A stretch of DNA of 64,000 bases, taken from positions 1-64,000 of the forward strand of contig JAIBJN010000001.1 of NCBI GenBank assembly GCA_020029595.1. Direction: 5' to 3'. Shown one piece after another: positions 7,779 through 16,231 of this stretch. The stretch comes from Actinomycetota bacterium. Its GTDB lineage: Bacteria; Actinomycetota; Thermoleophilia; Gaiellales; Gaiellaceae. Within the stretch, counting starts at the first letter, position 1, and each line of letters starts with the position of its first letter. The notes below the pieces were generated by a model. It was not told the origin of the DNA. It worked only from the letters and a program-made list of their open reading frames with translations, and did no database searches. The position numbers and the translations under genes are program-made.

Positions 7779-9205
7779 CCGCACGCCCGCGCGCGATCCA
7801 ACCGGGACGCCTGCGGCGACGGCTCACGCTCGCGTTCGCGCTCACGGCCGGCATCGCCGCCACCGCGCTGGCCGCCGGCTCCTTTCTCCTCGTCCGCGAG
7901 GCGCGGCTCGACGACTCGCGCGACCGGTCGCTCGAGCAGTCGCGCTTCAACCTCGTGCTCGCCTCCGAGGTCCTGCCGCCGGAGGGGCCGGAGGCGCTGC
8001 TCGAGGCCTACGAGCGCCGGGGGAGCTTCGAGACCGTCCTGCTCGTTGACGGCAGCAGCTTCCCCTCGAGTCTCTCCCTGGGCGAAGAGCAGGTCCCCGA
8101 GGACCTGCGCAGGCTCGTCGCGGACGGCCAGCTCGCGTACGAGCGGACGACGGTCGCCGACACGCGCTACCTCGTCACCGGCGGTCGGGTGTCGAGGTCC
8201 GGCGCGGACGAGGCGTACTTCTTCTTCTCCGAGGAGGAGCTCTGGGACGATCTGGCCGCGCTCCGCACGATCCTGCTCGCGGGGCTCGGGATCGTCGTCG
8301 TCGTGGCCGCGCTCGCCGGCGCGTTGCTCGCCCGGCGGATGCTCGCCCCGGTGGCGCGGGCGAGCACTGCCGCTCGCTCGCTGGCGGAGGGCCTCCTCGA
8401 CACGCGCCTCCCTGTCGAGCGGGCGGATGAGTTCGGCGCCTGGGCCGCATCCTTCAACGAGATGGCCGACGCCCTCGAGACGAAGATCACGGCGCTCTCG
8501 GAGGCGCAGGCGCGCGAGCGGCGCTTCACGGCCGACGTCGCCCATGAGCTGCGAACGCCCCTGACGGCGATCGTCAACGAGGCGTCCCTGCTCGCCGAGC
8601 ACATCGAGCGCATGCCCCCCGACGCGCGACGGCCGGCCGAGCTCCTCGTCACGGACGTCGGCCGTCTGCGCGACCTCGTCGAGGACCTGATGGAGATCTC
8701 ACGGCTGGACGCCGGGACGCAGGCCGTCCGGCCCGAGCGCGTCGACCTCGGCTCGCTGGTCGCCGCCGCCGTCCGCGCGCGCGGCTGGGAGGACCGCGTC
8801 CGGCTGGAGACGGCCGAGGTCGTGCTCACGAGCGACCCGCGGCGCATCGAGCGCATCGTCGCCAACCTGATCGGCAACGCGCTCGAGCACGGAGGCCGCG
8901 ACGTCTCGGTTCGGGTCGGCGCAGACGGCGTCGGCGCCTTCGTCGAGGTTGCAGACCGCGGGCCGGGGATCGCACGCGAGGATCTTCCCCATCTTTTCGA
9001 GCGCTTCTACAAGGCCGACCCCGCCCGCACGGGGCACGGCACGGGGCTCGGCCTCGCCATTGCACTCGAGAACGCCCGCCTCCTCGGCGGGGACGTCGAC
9101 GTCTGGGCCGAGCCGGGCGTCGGCTCCCGCTTCACGCTCCGCCTCCCTGTTGCAAAACCGTTACGGGACGGTGAGGGCGGCGTTGCAGACGACGAGCAAG
9201 CTTGA
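7775..9205 (+). CDS. Sensor histidine kinase, two-component system
   Basis: A 476-residue membrane kinase. A first transmembrane segment lies near residues 17-38, an extracytoplasmic region at about 40-165, and a second segment at about 165-188. A HAMP domain follows, then the dimerisation domain with phosphoacceptor His257 in DVAHELRTPL. The ATP-binding domain has NLIGNALEHG, DRGPGI and HGTGLGLAI. It should phosphorylate the response regulator at 6961-7641. Its ATG is formed by the last bases of the terminal hairpin of repeat copy A, so translation initiation could be controlled by that structure. Confidence 0.93.
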   Translation: MTARPRAIQPGRLRRRLTLAFALTAGIAATALAAGSFLLVREARLDDSRDRSLEQSRFNLVLASEVLPPEGPEALLEAYERRGSFETVLLVDGSSFPSSLSLGEEQVPEDLRRLVADGQLAYERTTVADTRYLVTGGRVSRSGADEAYFFFSEEELWDDLAALRTILLAGLGIVVVVAALAGALLARRMLAPVARASTAARSLAEGLLDTRLPVERADEFGAWAASFNEMADALETKITALSEAQARERRFTADVAHELRTPLTAIVNEASLLAEHIERMPPDARRPAELLVTDVGRLRDLVEDLMEISRLDAGTQAVRPERVDLGSLVAAAVRARGWEDRVRLETAEVVLTSDPRRIERIVANLIGNALEHGGRDVSVRVGADGVGAFVEVADRGPGIAREDLPHLFERFYKADPARTGHGTGLGLAIALENARLLGGDVDVWAEPGVGSRFTLRLPVAKPLRDGEGGVADDEQA

Positions 9206-9233
9206 CGGGACGCATCGCCCAAGGAGGCACATC

Positions 9234-10151
9234 ATGAAGGCCCTGCTCGTCTTCCCCGCCCTCGTCCTCGCCGCCTCGCTCGGCTTCCTCGCCGCAAGCT
9301 GCGGATCCAACGGAGACGCGACGCCCGCCGGACCCGTTCCCTCCGTGGACGGTGCGACCGCGACCGGAACCGAGGAGGTCCCGCCTCCGACGGAGGGCGT
9401 GGAGACGGGCCCCGTCCCGACGGTCACCGAGAGCCAGGTCACCTACCAGGTCTGGTTCGCCGACGCGGAGGGGCTCTTCGTCACCTACCGAACGGGCGCG
9501 AACCTGCCGCGCGTCGGCACGGCGGCGCTCGAGGCGTTGCTCGCAGGCCCGGACCCCTTCGAGGAGGACTACGGCCTCCGCACGTCCATCCCCGACGGCA
9601 CCCAGCTCCTCGGACTCACCATCGAGGACGAGATCGCCCGGGTCGACCTCACCTCCGAGTTCGAGTCCGGCGGCGGCAGCGCGTCGATGCAGACGCGACT
9701 CGCGCAGGTCGTCTACACGATCACGCAGTTCCCGACGGTGAAGGGCGTCGTCTTCAGCCTCGACGGCGAGCCGATCGACGTCCTCGGCGGCGAGGGGGTC
9801 ATCATCGACCACCCGCTCACGCGCCGGGACTACGTCGAGCTCCTCCCCTCGATCCTCGTCACGAGCCCGGCTCTCAACCGGACCGTCGAGAGCCCCGTGG
9901 TGATTCGCGGCAGCGCCAACGTCTTCGAGGCCAACGTCACCGTGCAGATCCTCGATCAGAATGAGAACGTGCTCGCAGAGACGTTCACGACCGCGACGTG
10001 TGGTACCGGCTGCCGCGGGACGTATCGTGTCGCCGTGTCGTACGAGGTCGAGCGCGAGCAGAGCGGCACCATCGTCGTCCACGACGACGACGCGGCCGGC
10101 GTCGGACGGCCTCCGCACGAGGTCCGCATCCCCGTGCGGCTGCTTCCCTGA
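9234..10151 (+). CDS. GerMN and Gmad2 domain lipoprotein
   Basis: A 305-residue exported protein. The N terminus is hydrophobic and reaches a Cys at FLAASCGSNGD, a likely though non-canonical lipobox. A Thr/Pro-rich linker follows. A GerMN domain at about 75-195 (FVTYRTGANLPRV, ALLAGPDPFEEDYGLRTSIP) is followed by a Gmad2 immunoglobulin-like domain at about 205-305 (ILVTSPALNRTVESPVVIRG). Such proteins accompany two-component kinases in actinobacteria, as LpqB does, so this one may modulate the upstream kinase. A strong AAGGAGG ribosome-binding site precedes the ATG. Confidence 0.85.
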   Translation: MKALLVFPALVLAASLGFLAASCGSNGDATPAGPVPSVDGATATGTEEVPPPTEGVETGPVPTVTESQVTYQVWFADAEGLFVTYRTGANLPRVGTAALEALLAGPDPFEEDYGLRTSIPDGTQLLGLTIEDEIARVDLTSEFESGGGSASMQTRLAQVVYTITQFPTVKGVVFSLDGEPIDVLGGEGVIIDHPLTRRDYVELLPSILVTSPALNRTVESPVVIRGSANVFEANVTVQILDQNENVLAETFTTATCGTGCRGTYRVAVSYEVEREQSGTIVVHDDDAAGVGRPPHEVRIPVRLLP

Positions 10152-10169
10152 TGAGGAGACGGCGGGCGG

Positions 10170-11219
10170 ATGTCGAACCAACCCACGGGTGAGGGGCAGG
10201 GAATGACCGCCGAGAGACCCAGCGACCGCTACCTCCGCCGACGCCTCGGCGCACTGATCGTGCTCTTCACGTTCATCCTCATCGGCGTCGAGGCGGGTGC
10301 CCGCGCCGAGCAGGCCGTCGGCCAGCCGGAGGAGCCCGTGGTCGCCAAAGGCGTCACCCTTTCCGGCGTCGACCTGTCCGGGATGACCGCGGTCGAGGCG
10401 GAGAGCAAGCTCGAGGTCTACGCGTCGCGGCCCGTCGTGGTCGCCTTCCAGGGCCGCGCGTGGCGCTTCGCACCGAAGACGCTCGGCGCCGACTTCCACG
10501 TGAGCCGAGGCGCTCGCGCCGCGCTCGCCGCCAAGGCGGGCGCTTCGCTCGAGCTCGGAGTGACCGTGGACCAGCTTCAACTGGATCGCTGGGAGCGCAC
10601 CTTCGCACGCCGCTTCGACCGGAAGCCGCGCAACGCGACGGTCGTCCTGCGCGGCATCCGTCCGCGGGCGACGCGCTCGCGGTTCGGGCGCAAGCTCTCG
10701 CTCGCGTCGACCCGGATCGCGATCCTGACGGCACTCGAAGCCCGCGAGTTCGGCCCGGTGCAGCTCTCGGCTCGGATCCTGCGCCCGGGGGTGACGTCCC
10801 GCGAGGTCGGCCGCGCGATCGTAATCCGGCGTGCGTCCAACCGCTTGATCCTCTACCGCGCCGGCGGCCGGAAGGGCATGCGCGTCCAGCGCAGCTTCGG
10901 CGTCGCCACGGGCCAGGCGTCCTATCCGACGCCGCTCGGGAGCTTCACCATCGCCAGCAAGCAGCGGTATCCGTGGTGGTTCCCGCCCGACTCGGATTGG
11001 GCGGAGGGCTCCCAGCCGATCCCGCCCGGCCCTGGCAACCCGCTCGGGACGCGCTGGATGGGCCTCTCCGCGCCGGCCGTCGGGATCCACGGGACGCCTG
11101 ACGCGGCCTCGATCGGCTACTCCGCCTCGCACGGCTGCATCCGCATGCTCGTCCCCGAGGCCGAGTGGCTCTTCGAGCGCGTTCGCGAGGGCACGCCCGT
11201 CTTCATCGTGGACGCCTAG
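10170..11219 (+). CDS. L,D-transpeptidase (YkuD) with N-terminal membrane anchor
   Basis: About 349 residues that should make 3-3 cross-links in peptidoglycan outside the membrane. One transmembrane anchor lies at about residues 28-46. Then comes a PG-binding/VanW-associated-type domain (VTLSGVDLSGMTAVEAESKL) and a C-terminal YkuD domain. That domain has GIHGTPD and the catalytic SHGCIRM motif near residue 318, with the nucleophile Cys. A later ATG at 10203 also has a purine-rich site before it, so the start is uncertain by 11 codons. Confidence 0.9.
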   Translation: MSNQPTGEGQGMTAERPSDRYLRRRLGALIVLFTFILIGVEAGARAEQAVGQPEEPVVAKGVTLSGVDLSGMTAVEAESKLEVYASRPVVVAFQGRAWRFAPKTLGADFHVSRGARAALAAKAGASLELGVTVDQLQLDRWERTFARRFDRKPRNATVVLRGIRPRATRSRFGRKLSLASTRIAILTALEAREFGPVQLSARILRPGVTSREVGRAIVIRRASNRLILYRAGGRKGMRVQRSFGVATGQASYPTPLGSFTIASKQRYPWWFPPDSDWAEGSQPIPPGPGNPLGTRWMGLSAPAVGIHGTPDAASIGYSASHGCIRMLVPEAEWLFERVREGTPVFIVDA

Positions 11220-11230
11220 GGGCGCCGAGC

Positions 11231-11824
11231 GTGTGGGAGCGCCTCGCCGAGCGCCTCGAGGGCAGGCTGGTCGTCGTCGAGCCGCTCGGCCCCGAGCACG
11301 AAGAGGGGCTCTGGGAGGCGGCGCAGGACACCGAGGTCTGGCGCTGTATGCCGTGGCACGCGGCGGCCGACCGGGAGAGCTTCCGCCGGTGGCTGGACGA
11401 AGCGCTCGAGCGCGGCGACGCGGGGCTCGACGTCCCCTTCGCGGTCATCGAATCGAGGACCGGCGCGCCGCTCGGGAGCACGCGCTACCTGGCGCTCCGT
11501 CCCGAGCATCGGGGCCTCGAGATCGGCTGGACCTGGACGGCTCGGCGGGCCTGGGGGACCGGTGTCAACGTGGAGGCGAAGCTCCTGCTCCTCCGGCACG
11601 CGTTCGAGACGCTCGCCTGCATGCGCGTCGAGTTCAAGACGGATGCCCTGAACATGCGCTCTCGCGCCGCTCTCGAAGCGCTCCCCGCCCGCTTCGAGGG
11701 CATCTTCCGCAAGCACATGCTCGTCCGCGACGGCGAGCTCCGGGACTCGGCCTGGTACGCGATCACGGACGATGAGTGGCCGGCCGTCCGCGCGAACCTC
11801 GAGCGGCGACTCCAGGCCAAGTAA
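11231..11824 (+). CDS. GNAT-family N-acetyltransferase (RimJ/RimL-like)
   Basis: A 197-residue acyl-CoA-dependent acetyltransferase. The segments GLEIGWTWTARRAWGTG and VEAKLLLLRHAFETL mark the acetyl-CoA-binding core, and FKTDALNMRSRAALEAL is typical of RimJ/RimL-like members. The acceptor substrate is unknown. The GTG start is 11 bases after the transpeptidase stop. The stop codon lies in a perfect 23-base palindrome that also holds the stop of the convergent gene. Confidence 0.85.
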   Translation: MWERLAERLEGRLVVVEPLGPEHEEGLWEAAQDTEVWRCMPWHAAADRESFRRWLDEALERGDAGLDVPFAVIESRTGAPLGSTRYLALRPEHRGLEIGWTWTARRAWGTGVNVEAKLLLLRHAFETLACMRVEFKTDALNMRSRAALEALPARFEGIFRKHMLVRDGELRDSAWYAITDDEWPAVRANLERRLQAK

Positions 11825-11839
11825 CACACTGTTACTTGG
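11817..11839. terminator. Perfect hairpin shared by two convergent stop codons
   Basis: CCAAGTAACA, a CAC loop and TGTTACTTGG form a perfect 10-bp inverted repeat. The two genes both end AAG TAA and face each other, so each stop codon lies in one arm. There is no strong U run, so it may act as a bidirectional terminator or an mRNA 3'-end stabiliser. Confidence 0.6.
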
Positions 11840-12644
11840 TGAGGCGGGCGTGGAGCTCCACGCAGAGCTCCGGGGTCGCCGCGGCGACCACCCGCGAGCG
11901 GGCGGCGAGATCGAGCGGGGCACGGCCGAAGGGCGGATCGTCGGGGAGGTCGATCGCCAGGCCGCGCTCGCGCACGAGCAGCTGAGCCGCGGCGATGTCC
12001 ACGCTCCGGGCCGGCTTGAGGGAGACGACCGCGTCCACGCGCCCGGCGGCGAGGTGACAGAGCGAGAGCGCGAGCGAGCCCATGATCCGCGTTCTGTAGG
12101 CGAAGCCGACCATCTCCGCCACACGCTCGGCGACGAGGTCGGTTCGCGTCGCCTCGAAGGAGAGGATCTCCACCCGCTCCTTCGGCCCGGGGCCGGTGAG
12201 CGGGCGGCCGTTCACGGAGGCGCCCTCCCCGCGGCGGGCGACCCACTCCTCTCCGCTTCCGAAGTCGTGGACGAAGCCCAGCTCGACGTGCTCCATGCAC
12301 GGTCCGTTGGCGACGGCGAGCGAGAGCGAGAAGAAGGGAATGCCTCGCTTGGCGTTCAAACTCCCGTCGATCGGGTCGCACACGACCCGAAGGCTGCCGT
12401 CCCCATGACCGAAGACCCGCTCTCCGAGCTCCTCCGAGACGAGCGTGAAGCTCGTACCCTCGGCTGCGACAGCTTCGAGCCGGCGCACGACCGCAGCCTC
12501 CGCGGCCGCGTCGATCGCCGTCGTCGCATCGCCGCCCTTTCCCTCGCCGACATGCGGCTCGCGCTCGAGCCGGGTCGGGAGCTCGTCCAGCACGCGGCCG
12601 ACGGCGGCGGCGGCCTCGCGGCAGACCCCGAGCCAGTCTGTCAC
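11832..12644 (-). CDS. Inositol-monophosphatase family phosphatase
   Basis: A 270-residue Mg-dependent, Li-sensitive-type phosphatase. The metal-binding motif CDPIDGSLN near residue 90 matches the family's DPIDGT. Upstream is VSEELGE, and near the C terminus is GRVDAVVSLKPARSVDIAAAQLL, resembling the family's second metal motif (WDxAAG) with a D-A-A core. The substrate could be inositol-1-phosphate, fructose bisphosphate or PAP. The GTG start overlaps the stop of the upstream DUF1015 gene by four bases, so the two are cotranscribed. Confidence 0.85.
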   Translation of the reverse strand: MTDWLGVCREAAAAVGRVLDELPTRLEREPHVGEGKGGDATTAIDAAAEAAVVRRLEAVAAEGTSFTLVSEELGERVFGHGDGSLRVVCDPIDGSLNAKRGIPFFSLSLAVANGPCMEHVELGFVHDFGSGEEWVARRGEGASVNGRPLTGPGPKERVEILSFEATRTDLVAERVAEMVGFAYRTRIMGSLALSLCHLAAGRVDAVVSLKPARSVDIAAAQLLVRERGLAIDLPDDPPFGRAPLDLAARSRVVAAATPELCVELHARLTK

Positions 12645-13768
12645 TCGTCGAAGGGGGAGAGCAGGAGCCCGCTCGTCAGCTTGGGGAAGAAGTAGGTGCT
12701 CTTCGGCGGCATCCGCTCGCCCGAGCGGGCGAACGCCTCGACCTGCTCCACAGTCGGCGCCCGCACGAGGAACGCGGCCGTGGCCTCCCCGCTCGCCACC
12801 GCCCGCTCCGCCTCGGCGGAGCTCGCCGTATAGCCGACCTCCCCGAGAGGGAGCGCATCGACGAAGGCAGTGTCGAGCCCGTGATCCGGCGCCTCGACGA
12901 GCGCCGCTCCCTCGGGCCGGAGGAGCACGAACGCGGCGCGGTCCCGCGCCGCCGCCGCGAGGGCCGCCCCAGCCTCGGCGGGCCCACCCAGAGGCGTCTG
13001 CCGGAAGCGTCCGTCGAGCACGGGCACAGAGCCGGCGGTCAGCCGGTGGGTGGGGAAGATCTCGAGCCCCGCGTCGTCCTTACCCACGAGCACCGCGAGG
13101 ACGTGGGTGGTCTCCTCGCTCCCGTCCTCCTCGTGGAAGCGGAGGGCGGTCTCGTAGCGGTGGTGGCCGTCCGCGATCAGGATCGGCCCGGTCACGCCTG
13201 CCCGGATCTCCTCGATCGCGGCGGCGGCGTCGAGTCGCCAGAGGCGGCTGACGACACCGTCCAGCTCGGCCTGCAACTCCGGCTCCCCGTCGGGCGCTGG
13301 AGCGGAGCCATGGTGAAGAAGGAAGATCGGCGACAGCTTCGTCCGTGTCGCGCGGAGGAGCCGGAGGCGCGCTTCTTTCGGCTCGGCGAACGTGCCCTCG
13401 TGCGGGAGGACGACGCCGTCGCCGTACGGGTGCAGCCGCACGCGCGCGACGATCCCGCGCCGCGTGCGCGGCACCTCGTCGGGGCCGGTGAACTCCTCCT
13501 CGAGCAGCCAGACCGCTGGCCGCTCCTCGCGGACGAGCACGCCGCGCTCCTGCCAATCCGCGAGCAGGCTCGCGGCTTCGTCCGGACTCGAGGGGCGAAC
13601 GAGGCGCACGACGTTCCAGGGGCTTCGGGCCTCGAGCCGAGCGTGCGCCTCCGGGGTGACGACGTCGTAGGGAGGTGCGACCAGTTCGTCGAGCGGCCCC
13701 GCCGCCTCCACGTCGTAGCGCAGAGCGCGAAACGGCTTGAGCAGGGGCACCGTGGGCCAGCTTACCAT
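12641..13768 (-). CDS. DUF1015 family protein
   Basis: A 375-residue protein with the DUF1015 hallmarks LLKPFRALRYD at the N terminus, APPYDVV near 32, SPWNVVRLVRP near 50, and IADGHHRYETALRF near residue 190. The His-rich GHHRYE motif suggests a catalytic or metal-binding site, but I know of no settled function. The start is the ATG at 13768. The gene is divergent from the YhaM-type gene with only 25 bases between. Confidence 0.88.
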   Translation of the reverse strand: MVSWPTVPLLKPFRALRYDVEAAGPLDELVAPPYDVVTPEAHARLEARSPWNVVRLVRPSSPDEAASLLADWQERGVLVREERPAVWLLEEEFTGPDEVPRTRRGIVARVRLHPYGDGVVLPHEGTFAEPKEARLRLLRATRTKLSPIFLLHHGSAPAPDGEPELQAELDGVVSRLWRLDAAAAIEEIRAGVTGPILIADGHHRYETALRFHEEDGSEETTHVLAVLVGKDDAGLEIFPTHRLTAGSVPVLDGRFRQTPLGGPAEAGAALAAAARDRAAFVLLRPEGAALVEAPDHGLDTAFVDALPLGEVGYTASSAEAERAVASGEATAAFLVRAPTVEQVEAFARSGERMPPKSTYFFPKLTSGLLLSPFDE

Positions 13769-13781
13769 CCGCCTTCGGACC

Positions 13782-13787
13782 TAGAAT
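13782..13787 (+). promoter_or_regulatory. -10 element of the YhaM-type gene (leaderless)
   Basis: TAGAAT lies six bases upstream of the GTG at 13794, with no room for a ribosome-binding site. Confidence 0.55.
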
Positions 13788-13793
13788 CGCGGG

Positions 13794-14627
13794 GTGTCGA
13801 TAGCGGAGCTGGCCGAGGACCGGGTCGTCGAGGGCCTCTACGCCGTCGCCCGCAAGCAGCGCCTTCGCACCCGCTCCGGGAGCCCGTATCTCGCCCTCGA
13901 GCTCGTCGATCCGACGGGCAAGATCGAGGCGCGAGTCTGGAACGACGTCGAGCTCCTCGACAAGCGCTTCGGCGAGGGCGACGCCGTGCGCGTGCTCGGA
14001 CGCGTCGAGCGCTTCCGAGACCGTCTCCAGCTCGAGGTGCGCTCGCTCGAGCCCGCCGAGGCCGACCCGGCCGAACTCGTGCCGGAAGCGAGGAGGGACG
14101 TCGAGGAGCTGGACGGATTCTTCGAGTTCCTCGCCGCCGAGATCGCTCATCCCGGGCTCCGCGCGCTCGTCGCCCGTTTCGTCGGCGACGCCGACTTTCG
14201 CGCGCGCCTTCGCGTCCTTCCCGCCACGCCCGACGGCCACCACGCCTGGGCCGGCGGGCTGCTCGAGCACACGGTCGCCGTCGCCTCCCTTTGCCGCGAG
14301 GCGACGCAGCTCCATCCGCGTCTCCGGACGGACATCCTGCTCGCGGCCGCGCTCCTCCACGACGTTGGCCGGACGCGGGAGCTCGACCGCGGACCGCTCT
14401 TCCTCGCGACGGCGGAGGGGAAGCTCCTCGGGCACGTGCACCTGGGTCTGCGCCTGCTCGAGGAGCGTGCAACCGGGCTCGGGCGCGACGTGCGCGCCGA
14501 GCTCCTGCACGCCGTCGCCGCCCACCACGACGTTCGCGCGGCCCGCACCGCCGAGGCGTCCGTCCTCTACCACGCGAACCAGCTCGACGCCGCCGCAGCA
14601 ATGCGGCCGGTCACGACGGAGGGCTGA
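13794..14627 (+). CDS. YhaM-type 3'-5' exoribonuclease / HD phosphohydrolase
   Basis: A 277-residue protein. Residues 15-95 form an OB-fold nucleic-acid-binding domain (GSPYLALELVDPTGKIEARVW). Residues 130-265 form an HD domain with HHAWAGGLLEHTVAV, LLHDVGRTREL and HAVAAHHDVR, which supply the metal-binding His and Asp residues. YhaM-type proteins degrade RNA or DNA from the 3' end. A GTG start with a leaderless promoter fits this reading. Confidence 0.85.
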   Translation: MSIAELAEDRVVEGLYAVARKQRLRTRSGSPYLALELVDPTGKIEARVWNDVELLDKRFGEGDAVRVLGRVERFRDRLQLEVRSLEPAEADPAELVPEARRDVEELDGFFEFLAAEIAHPGLRALVARFVGDADFRARLRVLPATPDGHHAWAGGLLEHTVAVASLCREATQLHPRLRTDILLAAALLHDVGRTRELDRGPLFLATAEGKLLGHVHLGLRLLEERATGLGRDVRAELLHAVAAHHDVRAARTAEASVLYHANQLDAAAAMRPVTTEG

Positions 14628-14682
14628 GCTCGAGGGATCTGCGCCGCTTGCGGCCCGCAGGGCCGGCCGCGACCATAGACCC

Positions 14683-16011
14683 GTGGACCTCCCCGAGACG
14701 CGCTACGCGTGGAACGGCGACGACTCCCTTGCCTACCAGGTCGTGGGAGAGGGTCCGATCGACCTCGTCTACTTCCAGGGCCTTCTGTCCAACGTGGTCC
14801 TCAACTGGGAGCACCCGGCTTGCGCCCGCTTCCTGCGCGAGCTCTCCCGCTTCTCGCGCCTGATCGTCACCGACCGGCGGGGCCTCGGGTGCTCCGAGCG
14901 GTTCACGGCCAGGGACACGCCGCCCATCGAGACGCTCGTCGATGACCTGCGGGCCGTGCTCGACGAGGTCGCGTCTGAGCGCCCCGCAATCTTCGCGACC
15001 GGCGACTGCGGCTTCATTGCCATGCCCTTCGCGGCCACCTATCCGGAGCGCGTCGGGGCGCTGATCCTCTACGAGACCGCCGCGACGTGGAGGAAGTCGG
15101 ACGAGACACCGTGGGGCTGGACGGACGAGGCGCTGGAGGAATCGGCGAAGAGGCACTGTCGCCTGGACGGCAGCTGGTCGCGCGACACCAACCCATCTAT
15201 TTCGGCAGACGAGCGCGGACTCGCGTGGTGCATCAAGTACGAGACGGTGTCATGCACGCCCGGCGGCTGCCTCGCAGACGCGGCGCGCTTCGGACTGTCC
15301 GACGTCCGCGGTGTACTGGGAACGATCCAGGTCCCGACGCTCGTGCTGCACCGCACGGACCCGGAAGAGGCTGAGGTGAGCCGCCACCTCGCCTCCTGTA
15401 TCCGCACCGCCACGCTCGTCGAGCTCCCGGGCTGGGACCACTTCCCCTGGGCAGTCGAACAGGACGCGGTCGTCCACGAGGTCGAACGCTTCCTCGCCGG
15501 CGTGCGGGCGGAGGAGGCTGAGCTCGACCGCGTGCTCGCCACCGTCCTCTTCACCGACATCGTCGGCTCAACCGACAAGCTGGCCGAGCTGGGAGACGCC
15601 GGCTGGCGCGAGCTCGTCGAGCGCCACCATTCGACCGTGCGCGCGCTCCTCGCCCGCTACCGGGGCAGCGAGATCGACACGGCCGGCGACGGGTTCTTCG
15701 CCTCCTTCGACGGCCCGGCGCGGGCCGTGCGCTGCGCCGAGGCGGCCGTGGAGGCGGTCAGGCCGCTCGGGATCGAGATCCGCGCGGGCGTTCACACCGG
15801 AGAGGTCGAGACGATCGCCGGCAAGGTCGGCGGCATCGCCGTCGCCATCGGAGCTCGCGTCGGCGGCCTGGCCCGCCCTTCCGAGGTGCTCGCCTCCCAG
15901 ACCGTGAAGGATCTGGTTGCCGGTTCGGGCCTGGCTTTCGAGGACCGGGGCGTCCACGAGCTCAAAGGAGTGCCTGGCGAGTGGCGTGTCTACGCGGTCG
16001 CCGGACAGTGA
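14683..16011 (+). CDS. Alpha/beta-hydrolase-adenylate cyclase fusion
   Basis: A 442-residue fusion of the type known from mycobacterial Rv1900c. Residues 1-265 are an alpha/beta-hydrolase fold (VTDRRGLGCSERF, FAATYPERVGALILYE, LPGWDHFPW). At the nucleophile elbow the sequence is TGDCGF, so Cys109 takes the place of the usual Ser. Residues 280-442 are a class III cyclase domain starting VLFTDIVGST, with AGDGFFASF and IRAGVHTGEVE. It is presumably cytosolic and makes cAMP in response to a hydrolase-domain ligand. The GTG start is the first plausible codon before the conserved fold. Confidence 0.87.
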   Translation: MDLPETRYAWNGDDSLAYQVVGEGPIDLVYFQGLLSNVVLNWEHPACARFLRELSRFSRLIVTDRRGLGCSERFTARDTPPIETLVDDLRAVLDEVASERPAIFATGDCGFIAMPFAATYPERVGALILYETAATWRKSDETPWGWTDEALEESAKRHCRLDGSWSRDTNPSISADERGLAWCIKYETVSCTPGGCLADAARFGLSDVRGVLGTIQVPTLVLHRTDPEEAEVSRHLASCIRTATLVELPGWDHFPWAVEQDAVVHEVERFLAGVRAEEAELDRVLATVLFTDIVGSTDKLAELGDAGWRELVERHHSTVRALLARYRGSEIDTAGDGFFASFDGPARAVRCAEAAVEAVRPLGIEIRAGVHTGEVETIAGKVGGIAVAIGARVGGLARPSEVLASQTVKDLVAGSGLAFEDRGVHELKGVPGEWRVYAVAGQ

Positions 16012-16051
16012 TCGGAACGGATCCGTCCGCCTCTCCGACGACGATGGGCGG

Positions 16052-16231
16052 GTGCAGCACGATCGCTGGCAACGCTGGTCGCCGCTCGCAGGGGTCGCCT
16101 TCGCCGTCCTCTTCCTGGCGGCCCTGGGCGTGAGCACAAGTGGGCCCAACGACACGCCCGAGGAGGTCACCCGCTACTACCGCGGCGGGCTGAAGCGGAT
16201 GTTCAAGACGTCGCCGTCCTCGACGACGTAG
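16052..16231 (+). pseudogene. Truncated membrane-protein gene remnant
   Basis: A short frame of about 59 codons. It begins VQHDRWQRWSPLAG, has one convincing transmembrane segment (GVAFAVLFLAALGV) and continues SGPNDTPEEVTRYYR. It then runs into the 3' end of the convergent YchF-type gene and stops. The start and topology look like the first helix of a multi-pass membrane protein of the kind whose first helix is followed by a short helical loop, so the rest seems to have been deleted. No ribosome-binding site is evident. Confidence 0.5.
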
